The position numbers were made by a program, and so were the translations under genes. Below, piece after piece: positions 21,701 to 33,700 of a DNA stretch of 64,000 nt (positions within the stretch are counted from its first letter, which is position 1; each line of letters opens with the position of its first letter). The stretch covers positions 200,210,857 to 200,274,856 of the forward strand of contig NC_073695.1 of assembly GCF_029784165.1 (NCBI RefSeq), written 5' to 3'. Source of the stretch: Wyeomyia smithii (lineage: Eukaryota; Arthropoda; Insecta; Diptera; Culicidae). The notes beneath the pieces are model-generated. The model did no database searches. It saw only the letters and a list, made by a program, of their open reading frames with translations, and was not told the origin of the DNA.

Positions 21701-24700
21701 AACCTCAAGAAGACACGAATGACAGTTGTCAACTAAATGCATGTCAAGGCTACCTGGCGTTTTGCAACGAACAAAGTGACCAAGAAAGCTGTACAAAACT
21801 TGATGGAATTCGTCAAAAGAAAGTTCCGGCAATTCGCATTACCTAAAAAGGAAGCTTGGGTAAATATTTTTCCTTTATTTTGTACGAACTAAACTTGACA
21901 AAGAAATACTGCATCAAAGTAACACAGTTTTCCACGTGAAACATTAAATTGGTTTAAGTTGTCAACATACGCTATATTTCCTCTATTTCCGCCTTCAAAC
22001 TCACATGCAGTAGTGCCCTTGACTTTAGCAAGAGATATGTGTCCCGTTTATGGCAGCTAAAGTGATTTCATTCAAAGACGGTCAAAAGAAGCGCATATCA
22101 ACTTGGTCACGGTTGGCAAACTTCATACCGCACCACAATTTTCTCTGCCCTTACGTATGTATAGTGTTAAACTCGTAAGACGCAAAATATCCACCCCATT
22201 AAACGGCACATCGTCCATCGACCATCGCTCAGAGACTCTCGCGCCCGCTCGGATTTGCATAAAAACCTAGCTGGAGTACGGTGGTTCTTCGTTGCACAAT
22301 GTTGCTACTGCCTAGCAGGCTTCCCGCTGCCCGGTTGATGAACGCCGCTACGGCGCTGGTAATCGGTTCCACTTGCTGAAGAACTAGATTTTTTTATTCC
22401 TGTTTTTCAGACTAGGCCAGATTAATTGAAAATGTTTATTGCCTGTATAGAACACTCATAAATCTGAATAACTGATTGGATTCACCGAAGATTAAAGTTG
22501 TCCGTAATGACATGTAAACATGGCGTATTATGATTTGTATTGTAAGATAAATTTACATATGAACAAACTGAACGAAACGAACGACGCTGTATGTTTGATA
22601 GATAGTTCTCTTTGAAACATAGCTCTCAAAAGACGAAATTCAGATTAGCCTGTTCAAAAGAATGGCATAACTTAAAACAGAGCCAAAGCAACGAATTTCA
22701 AAATGAAAAAAAAAGAAACAAAATTTGTTCCGTCACATCAACATTAATCTCGCTAATGACACGGCACAGCGGAAGTAAAAGGATGTGACGCTCTCACTGA
22801 AATGTCCTGGGATCATTGGGTCCCGTAAGTTAACACAATTCCGGATGGAATGGTTTGTTCCGGTTGCAATGGCAATAGAGCAGAAAAAAAAACAATACCA
22901 ACCAGAAAGAGCAGACTTTTCGTCAAATGCTTCTACGTGCACTTGTAATTAAGGTAAAAGCATGCATCAGTAGACTTTTGCCTCAACGCGGCCCGTAATC
23001 GTCATGGGAATATTTCCACATTTAAACAACGGACAAGGGAAAGGGTAAACAACAGGGAACATCAACGGAAGTGCAGCATCTCTCTTGTGTTTTTTTTTCA
23101 CGTTTCATCGACACATTTTTCCTGCCTGCTGATTGTTTCTATTCTAGCGACCGAGGATCAAAAAGAGCAATGCTGCTACGAGTAATAGGTACTTACCCTC
23201 CGGTAGGGCTTTCAGGTTAACCTGCTGCATTTCCGAATGCCGGGCCCATACAATTTTGCCTCCGTTGACGTCCATTGACATGGCCGGCTCCTCGCGGCCC
23301 ACCTTAATGATGATGGAGCCCTCATCGTAGCTGTGCGGAGTGGAAAAGTAGAAAAAAAATGTGATTAAATTAGAATGCAAGTTTGTATCTGGAAGGGTTT
23401 CAAGGACAATAGATTGAAAGATAAAAATGAGTGTAATAAATTTGCAAATCAAGCATGTAATTGAGCATCTCCATGCTAAATAACCAACTTCAATGAACCA
23501 TTGCATACATATTTCGATTAGAAAACTGCGAATTTTTCACGGTTAGGCGTCGTACACAAATTACGTAACGCATGAAGGGGGGGGGGGGTTAAGTCTGCGT
23601 TACTTATTGTTACATAGAGGGGAGGGGGGAAGTTGAGATCGTTACGTAACTGTGATGTTTGCTCAAAATTGCAAATTTGGAGGGGGGGACAGGTTGTCCA
23701 GCGTTACGTAATTTTAGGGCGGGAGTCATATCGAACGTTACTTATCGTTACAAAGGGGGGGAGGGGGTCTGAAATCTAGGTTTTTAGCGTTACGTAATTT
23801 GTGTACGACGCCTTATGATGATAGAGCAAGATCGCGCTAAATGACCTATGGTCGAATATCGACCATTTTTGATTAGAATGAAACTTTGCACACGTATTTG
23901 GCTTAGCAAACTGAGCATTTTCCACAGGTGGAGAGATTTTTTTGACCCATGAGTTACATTCTAAAAGGGCGTATGCATTTTGGCATAGGTTTTATTCGAA
24001 GCATTGTAGTCCAGAAACCGTTGCTTGTATAGAAAAACTGTCTGAGAATGAGTTGTAGGGAATTAAAAATGCACCATAAAAAAATACACTGTACAAAAAA
24101 ATTTTTTTTGACCAAAAAAAATTAAAAATAAACAATAAATTTCAATTTAAAAAAAGAGTTGAATTTTTTTTTTATTTTTTTTCAAAGAAACTAGACGTTA
24201 ATACGCAACTTTTAATATAAGTCCAAGATGGAGAAATGAAAAATAATTTTTTATGGTAGATTGATTTTTTTATAAAAATTCTAATTTAAACATTTTTCAA
24301 AATATTTGTATTCTGATGATTTCAAAAGATGCAGAGAGTCATTTTGAATCAAAAAGCTCTTGGTAGTAAAAATTCTAAGGGCATCGGATTTCGAGTTATT
24401 TTGAATTTAAGCTCGAAAAATTATTAATATTTCGGAAAATACACGTTTTCTCTCAATTTGTCCATGGTTCTCCAGCAAAAACCAAACAGTCATTGGAATG
24501 CTTGATCAAAAATATACAATTCATTTTTTGACAACAAAACGATTGGATAAATAACTCAAGCGCTAAACCTTAGCCTACCTACACGTTCCCCCTTGCCGAA
24601 TGTTTTATAAAAAAATATGTTTATCGTGCAACACTACCTACTTGTTCACTAATAATAACTGTTTGTAAAGTACGCAACCAATAACTACTGGGTTACCTAT

Positions 24701-27700
24701 AATATCTGTTTTCGTATATAAATACGATTTGACTACTCCAGATGTGTTAGTAACAGTTTGCATTTTGTGAAGATGAATAAAGTGAAAATGGAATACACCA
24801 AGCCCAAATGCTGTAAACCCTTTCCTGATCATCGGTGCTCATCAAGCTTACGCAAATTAAACGAAAACGTTATTGCAAAATTAAAAATATTGAACAGTCA
24901 AGCTCATTTTAATACGTATTTAGGTGCCATCCATATACCGCTTGGACAGATTTTAAACGATTTTGACGATAATAATAGCTGCCACACAAATGTATTACTC
25001 TTTTGTTCCGATTTCAGAAAATAAAATACAAACGAAGCTGTTTTCAAAAGATAACGAATCATTTACTTATGATGTATATAAAATATAAGGTGAAACTAGT
25101 TCTGTAAAGTATCTATGTCATAAAAAAATATGTTCCTAAGATAATAAAACTCGAAAATAAATATTTGATTCTTATATATATTTTTATTACTTAGAACATT
25201 TAACTCTTTTCTTGAGAACCGTTCGCCCATACGTTTTGTTGTCAAAGAATGAATTGTATATTTTTGATCAAGCATTCCAATGAACGTATGGTTTTTGCTG
25301 GAGAACCATGGACAAATTAAGAAAAACGTGTATTTTCCGGAATATTAAAAAATTTCCGAGCTTAAATTCAAAACAACTCGAAAACCGATGCCTTTAGAAT
25401 GTTTACTACCAAGGGCTTTTTGATTCAAAATGACTCTCTGCATCTTTTAAAATCAATAGAATACAAATATTTTGAAAAATGTTTAATTTAGATTTTTTAT
25501 AAAAAAATTAATCTACCATACAAAAAAATATTTTGCATTTCTCCATCCTGGACTTTTTTTAAAAGTTGCATATAAACGTCAAGTTTCTTAAAAAAAAAAA
25601 TAAAAAAAATCAACTCTTTTTTATTAAATTGAAATTTAATGTTTATTTTTAATTTTTTTTGGTCAAAAACATTTTTTTTTGTACAGTGTGTATTTTTTTA
25701 TGGTGCATTTTTAATTCCCTACAACTCATTCTCAGACAGTTTTTCTATACAACCAACGGTTTCTGGGTTACAATGCTTCGAATAAAACCTATGCCAAAAG
25801 GCATACGCCCTTTTAGAATGTAACTCATGGGTGTAAAAAATCTCTCTATATGTGAAAAATGCTCAGTTTGCTAAGCCAAATATTTCCAGGCGATTTAAAA
25901 TGATTTTGCTCGATAGTATTCGTTTCAAAGGGTGTTTGCATTTGATCATACGCTTAATTCGAAACATTATTTAGAAAAAACTGTTTTGGAGTTGTGAGGA
26001 ACTAATGAAGTTTTGTAAACATTATTAGACTAAGAAAAAAGTTAGAGGAAATTTCCATTATTTTGTTGTGAACATGAAGTTATATTATAAATTTGGGTAA
26101 AGAATCCAGGATAGAGCAATGTCATTTTTTTAAAAAATTTTCAGCATTTTTCAAATTCCATTTTTTTTAAAATAATTGTATTATAATGATGTTATAAAAT
26201 TTCAGTAATCGTTTTAATAAAACTCAATGTTATCAACTTTTTAAGAGCATCTGTTTTTTAGATAAGTCGAATTTCGGATTATAAGGTTTGAATTTTTTAT
26301 GGAAATACGCTTTTTTCTTCCGTTATTCATGCTTTTACAGCATCAAACATCAATTTATCGAAATGTCTGAGCGATATTACACAATTCATTCTTTGATAGT
26401 TAAAAAGAATGAATTATTCTTTATGACTCGTTGATAGAAATAAAGGGCATCAGAATCGGAATGGTAAATCTGATAGATTACTGTTAGAGCTGGTGTACCT
26501 CAAGGAAGTATCTTGGGCTCAATTTTATATAATATTTTTAATATCGATCCTCTTGATTGCCACCATGGCCAAAGGAACCTCTGTTTTGTGCAGTCGTTTC
26601 CGTAAAAGTAAAAATCGGCGGAAAAAATCTGGTTTTTTTTTTGAAGATGAAAGGTGGAGATGAAAGGTTTTTCCTAATTTGATGCATAAATAAAAATGTT
26701 GTTAGGATTAATGGTGTACTTTCAAATTGGTCTGATCAAGCTAAATACCCAGGGGTAATTTATAATAGAAATCCTTCTGATCTAAAATCTTCTAATATTG
26801 AGAATATACAATCAAAGTTTATAAAATATTTATGCTGATTGGGTGCTCGGACTTCTCAATCCGGCAAGTAATGGCCAATAACCTACGCAGATACCAAAAA
26901 TTTTTTCTTGTCATTTTTTTTATTGGCTTAAATCATGCTAAAACTATCCTACAATCAAAATCTACATCGCCCAAGTACTGATCCAAACTCAAAATTCGTT
27001 TAAATCAATTTTTATCGAACAAATTTAAAATTTTTTGCTCCAAAATCACATTTTTCGATTATTTTGGCGATGCTCGTTTTTCTAGGTTCTGTGAACTAGC
27101 AGAAGTTACCTCTGATCGTTATCGTGTTTCAAATTTGAAGTATAGAGGTCGCTGCATCAAGTTTCGATCGTTATAGCGTCTCTACAGCACGTGTTTACTC
27201 ACAATTTCCCTTTGTTACGTCGATCAGCCGTTCTCGTTGTGTACGTTCTTTGTTTGAGTTTTTCTATACTTTTTAACTGTGAGTTATATTCAAAAGTATT
27301 CAAATATGAGTGACAAGTTTGAGTTTTGCGTGGGATTGGACGCCAACCTCATCAAAGTCGCTAAGCATCGCATGTCTGATACCGCGAAAGAGGCTAAGCG
27401 CAGCCTAACATCAGATAACAAAAAAAAAGAAGAGGAAAATAAAACCCAGGAATGACAACATTACGGCGCAGCGATTGCTGACTGAAGGTAAAAAAATTAT
27501 CAGGGGCTTTATTATTGCGATTTGAAAGATTTATAGCATATTGAAACTTTGAACGCGTTTTTTTCAAAACCATGTTTTCAAAATCGGCGAGCAGTAGAAC
27601 TGAAAAAGTTTACATCCGATTGACTTGAAATTTTAACTGTAGCTTCCTCAATAAATTATCTAGTGAAGTACACACCATTTTAGCGATTGATTAACAACAA

Positions 27701-30700
27701 CAAAAGTTATAAACAATTAAAGTCGATTTTTTTTGTCGAAAATGAATTTTTTTCTTCAAACCGTTGCCATTTTGCGAAGAAAAATTCTAAAAATATAATC
27801 ATGTGTACTTCACTAGCGACACTTATGTAGATAATGAAAAAAAATTTGTTTTGGTTATAGGTGGCGTTGGGCACGACTTCTACTGCTCGCCGCGGAAGAA
27901 CTTTTGAAAAAAGCGTTTCACGGCAATCGCTGCACAGCCGCCATTTTGTAAAAAAAAATTAATTTTTTTTTCTATTCTCCAAGAGTTGCTTAATCCAATG
28001 ATATATTATTTATATACCTTACATCTCAAATGTCCTTTAAAAAAATCACGGAAAAAACCTCGTTTTTTGAGCATTTGGTAGATATTACCCCTTAAGTCAA
28101 GGCGGTTGGTTAAAACTGCTAAATTGTGGTCATCCACCTCTGTTCAACAACTCCTATCCTATCCTTCACGAGGTGACGACCGGGATACGAATAACCTTAG
28201 CGGAGATCGGGTAGCCATTCCCTGGTGGAAACTTTGGTCGGAATCTGACTGGAAAGGAGGGTCGTACGCGGCTGTGTCCCGAGGTTAGGGGCGGCGCACA
28301 GCAGCGTCTGACCAGGATCGGGCGGTTGAAGCTTGAAATGCGGTACCTCGCCAGCTATACTAATACGGCAGCCCGACACGAGGCTGAAGATCGCAGCCCT
28401 AGTAAGGTAGCATACCGAATCTGAACTGCTACGAACAATCCAGATAACAATACGGAACAGAATAATCGGCATGGACCTAAGCGATCGAAAAAGGACAACG
28501 ATTATTGGAAACTCGGTTCTTGGAATGTAAAGACTCGCGCAGGTATCCTGGCTAGAAAGCTGCGGAAAGTGAGTGTAAATGCCGCAGCTAGTGCGGACGA
28601 TTCATTTAAGTACCACATCTACTACAGTTGCGGCGTGAAAATAGAAAGAGGAGGCAGTTTCGTGCTAACTGGGAAACAGAATAAACGTAGCTGAACAGTT
28701 ACCGTATAAGCGTGTTGGATTAAAGTCAAATCCCTCAATTATAGCCTGATCAATGTTTGCGCACCGACTAATGATAAACTTGATGACGAAAAGGAGTAGT
28801 TATATGATCTCCTGGAGAAGACTTACAGTGAGTGCTCAGGACATGACATCAAGACCGTCATCGTAGATGCAAATGCGTAGATCGGGCAGGAAGACTTCAT
28901 CCTCCCCGTAGTTTGTAGAGAAAGCTTCCATTCTACTACGAACGATCATGGCCTTAGGCTTATCAATTTCGCTGCAGCCAGAGGCACGGCTATCTGTGAC
29001 ACTAATTTAGCACGACGAAATATCCGTAACCACACATGGAAGCACTCAAATGGGGTGGCCTGCGTTCAGATCGACCATGTTCTGATCAATGGTCGGCACA
29101 TTTCAGACGTTACAGACGTAAAATCGTTCAGAGGACCAAATGTTGACTCGGATCACTATCTCGTGATATACAAGATCCGCACCCGGTTGTCATGGACAAC
29201 GTGGAAGATACGGATGAATCTCCAGCGGTTATCAACTGAATGCAGAGTACTCGCAGAAGGTTGATGAGCGGATCGATGAACAAATTAAAGGAAACTTGAA
29301 CACACAGTGGAGACATATCCACAGTACGATCAGCACCACAACGCGAAAAGTGTTGGGTACAGCTGCGACAACCATGCCCAACGAGTGGCTTGAACCGTGC
29401 CAGATGTCACATGTTGGCTACGGATTGATACGTCAGAACGTAGGAAGATATCGAGCAGCTAGAGCCGCTAAACCGGCACCAGGAATAGAGGGGCCCAACG
29501 TGCAAGATGGTTTGACCAGGAGCAGAATGATAGACAAGCTGTGGATCCACTAATCATGGACGAAGTGAAGGAAGTGGTAAGAGCTGAAGAACTGCAAGGC
29601 AGCTGGGAAGGACGGCATTCCCGCCGAGCTTTTTGAAGTCGGGATCGAACAGTTGTATCGTGTCATTTATCGGATCATGCTGAAAGTGTGGGCTGATAAG
29701 AATTGCCTCCGGACTGAAATGGCCGATCTACAAAAAAGGCCACCGCCTGGACTGTAGTATCTATCGGGGCATAACTCTTCTCTATAGCGTGTACAAATTC
29801 CTCTCCCGCATTACATTCCACCGACTAAGGCCGTTGTAGGAAACCTTTGTTGGCGAATACCAATGAGGTTCTCGAAGGGGACGCTCCAATACGGACCAAA
29901 TGTTTACCTTGCGACAAAACTCCGGTTAATTTCGAAAATACGCGAGCAACTAATTAGACTAATTCGTACCAACCTTGATGGTTCCACATCAAGTGTCAGG
30001 GTAGCCGGTGAGATATCGGACGCTTTCGTGACGTTAGATGATTTCGCATTGGAAGGATAGCAAAGGTTGGCTGGTGTGCAAAGAAGCGGCACCACCATGA
30101 CGAAGTATCACATGCGGACGAAATCGGAATCATTGGTATTAACCGTAAAGCGGTGGAAGAAACCTTTGGACCTCTCAATAGGGAAGCTGCGAAAATTGAG
30201 CGTGGTAGTCCGTCGGATGATGGTGCTACGGTGGTGATAGATGGGAAATCATTTGAAGTAATCGACGAATTAATTTACCTGGTTACATGGATTTGCCATG
30301 AGATAAAGAGGCGAATAGCGGCCGCAAACAGAGCCTTCTACGAATTGCGCAACCAGCTAAGGACATGAAGCTTGCAAACCCGTACAAAACCAGCACTCTA
30401 TAAAACACTGATTCTCCCGGTGGTTTTCTATGGCCAACAAGTATGGACACTGAAGAGGCTGATCGGCGAACTCTGGTTGTTTTTGAGTGTAGAATCTTGC
30501 GGTTAATCCTTGGCGGCAAATTGGAAAATGTTGTTTGGCGCAAACGCATACATCATGAAGGGTACCAGGCGTTCGAATCGGCGGATATAGTCAAGCGGAT
30601 AAAACATGGCAGGCTACAGTGGGCTGGGCATGTGGCTATGATGACAAAGGAATAATCAATAAAAACTATATTTAACAGAAATCCCGATAGAGGCCGTCGA

Positions 30701-33700
30701 CTTCGAGGTAGACCCCGCACTCGGTAAATGTGTGCTGTTGACGAGGATGCCCGCGTAATAGGCGCTAGAGGCGACCGAAGGATTGCTACTCAAGACCGAG
30801 TGATATGGCCACGAATTCTGGATCCGGCACAAGATCGATGTAAAACCCACGTATTTTTTTGAGCAAGGACTAAAGGTAACAAATTCTTCTGGATGTGGTT
30901 ATCCGTGAATGAAAAATGCTGACCGTCATTTTATCAACCAACGAGACAGAGCATCTGGAAAATACAAAAATGGCTTGTTGATGTTTGAAGTCCCGAAATC
31001 AATCCTGTGTATCATTTTGTGTATAGAGTCGTCGAGCGGGATACCAATAAAACGCCTCACACCACACTCAGATCATAGCGGTGATGACATGAATGAATCG
31101 AAACGTGGTAAAATGTGCTTGCGGCAAGTTCTGGAAACGTCTGTGCTCAAAAGTTTTGTCATTTCGCAAAAAGCCTCTATGCAGAATTTCTGCTCAATCA
31201 GATTTCGGGAACACGTTGAGGCACGTCAAAGTTTCACTTATTTGATAGATGAAAAAAAAAAAATGCATAAAAGTAGTTCATGAAATCGCCGATATCAATT
31301 TTTCGAGATCTGGTGTTATTTCAGAAAAAAGGCGAAAAAATAGACTTTCTGAGACTTCGAAAAATTTTCAGCTTTTTCAGCGCAATTGAGAAAAATTTCA
31401 CCTTTGAATTTGAGCAATTCCACAAAAAAAAAAACTGGTAATCAATTTAATCGACCATTTTTTATTTGGCTGAAACTTTGCACAGACGTTTTTATGACAG
31501 AAGATGTCATTTTGTGTTATTGATTTAATTTTTTGGAACACGACTCATTCTTGAGAAGCTATTGAAAAATGCTATTTTGGGAAGATATTGATGATTACAA
31601 ATACTTTTGGGGCCCAAACGGTTCGTTTGATCGGTGTGACGTCTTCGACAAAGTTGTTTGTCGACATCGATTTTTTTATGCCAAATGTTTTAGAAATGCA
31701 TAAAACATCGAGATCTAAAAAACATTTTTTTTCGGGAAAACCGACTTTCTGGGACTTAGAATTTTTTTTGAACTGAGAATCTTCCTCTCAGAAATTTTTA
31801 AGTCCTCAACAGGTGATTTTTTTTTTTCGAAATTGTTTTGTAAATGATAGGAATTCTTCACAATGGTTTTTTTTTAACAGAAATAGTTATTTTTGCTGAT
31901 TCGAAGCTAAAATAGTGACTGTAGTGACCATTTTGTTAACAAATAGTGATTTTTTGGCGTGGCTAAGCTCAAAATAGTGACAAAATCACTATAATGTGAC
32001 TCGCTACTAGCTCTGTACAAACTTGCAGACGATAAGACACAACTAACTTAACTTCCCTTGAGAAGACTATTAAAGAGACTGAAACGTCGAGTAGATTAAC
32101 CTTATTGTCTTTTTCTTAGACAGTTTTCTATACAACCAGGGTTCAAAAGGAGATTTGTAAAATTTTTGAGCTGCGAGATTCTCCCAGAAAATTGTTCAAA
32201 AAACTGTTTTGAGATAACACATTTGACATTAGGAAAAATCGATAAAAAAACAAAACGGTGTAACTTTGACTGCTTTGAGGCACGACTTCGCGAAGTCTGA
32301 TTGTAAAGGCTAAGTTAATTTTTTAGAACTTTGGCTGGAATTTGTAACACATAAGTCCTCGTATGAGCCTCCTGGAATAAAGTCTGTTGCTATATTGATT
32401 GAAAACAAATTCTACTAAATTCTAATCTGCTGAATAATCTGAGATAAACAATTCTCTTTTCCTATTTTTGTCTCTGTTATTTCGTAGTCTTTTAATTCTC
32501 GGCTTCGATCCTATCACTTATAGTTAGCAAGATAGGAAAACCTTATTGGATATTCTTTTTTTGTTGTCTACCTTTGCCACTGCCATGCAGCAGTCGTTGT
32601 TTCCCATAGAAAACGAGGTGTCTAACATCAGCATTTCATTACGGTGAAGGAATCGCGGGAAAATATGGATTTTTTTCGTGCAGCAGCCTTTTCTGGGAGA
32701 TTGATTTGAATAAGCTGATATTTCGCATGGGGATTGGCACTCTACTGTTTAGGTCATGCACAACAATTCATTAACAACAATTCGAATGTTGTTCTCGAAT
32801 TGACGATGAACTACGCAACGGTTTAATATATCAGCACGTGCGTTGCACGGTAAGCGATGTCGCTAATGATTGCAGGAAAACACTTCGTCTTTTATGTTGT
32901 TTTCTCCTATTCTCTCTTCAATATTCTCCCGCACCCATATGTCTATTACAACGTCACAACGTGTAGACAGTGAGTGACGCGACCGCGCCAAACTACTATT
33001 TTCCTGCTTTGCTATATAATACTCATTTATTTAAGTTTTCTGACTCTCAACCTGTCTCTCTTTATTATTCACAAATTTTACATTTTCTATCAAAACTTCG
33101 CCCAGAAACAACTATTAGCTACGCCACACGTATGGATAGGTAAATAAGATTCTCAGAGCAATTTTCTTACAGTTAAATTGTTTCAAAAACTTTCTGACAT
33201 CTCCAGGTATGAAACCTACAATCGAATTGTTTTATAATTCATGGATTTCGAGGCGTTCTTACCAGTCTGAAAATATTAATTCTAAATTGAGAAAATCTCC
33301 AATCGAGAAACGCAGGTAGTCGGATAATCTGAAGTATTGTTTATAAATTAAATTTGTAGAACAAAAATTTAAAAAACTGGTTTATTACGCTGTATTTTTG
33401 CTGCGTTTACTACGTCGAGCAACATGTTCAGAGATTTTTTCTCATTTCGCACTCTCTTAACTCAAGAATAGATTTAAAAATACATTTGACACAACATTAG
33501 CGGAAAGCTCTGACAGTATTATTCTTCTTTCCGCAGAATGTACTCCGGTATAGAGCACAAAGACATAGTCAATGATTCAGACTTAAATAGATTCAAAAAA
33601 AAAAAAAAAAACATTACCTTAACTTTACAGAAAAAGAATTTACATTAACTAGAAGCCATTGAATTTACATTTTGTGTGTTTGTTTAAATGAGTTATATAG

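Larger units (their letters stand above)
19920..21850 (+). pseudogene. Tc1-like transposon fossil
   Basis: The left end TACAGTGGTCCAAATCAGTC resembles a Tc1 terminus. A frame from 20135 reads KVVSKQEKQRIKILLTHSEN and LAKLLNVTKSIVTNLMKVFG, a helix-turn-helix N-terminus, then FKQNPNLSVRGVASKL. After an insertion at about 20532-21120 it resumes DDETYVKADFKQLPGHEYYT, IFKHIKLSKFAKKY and KTRLLPFSKQHSC, then VLFWHLIITEKRAME, in which the second catalytic Asp of FWPDLA is gone. Clearly dead. The right terminus was not found. Confidence 0.75.
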
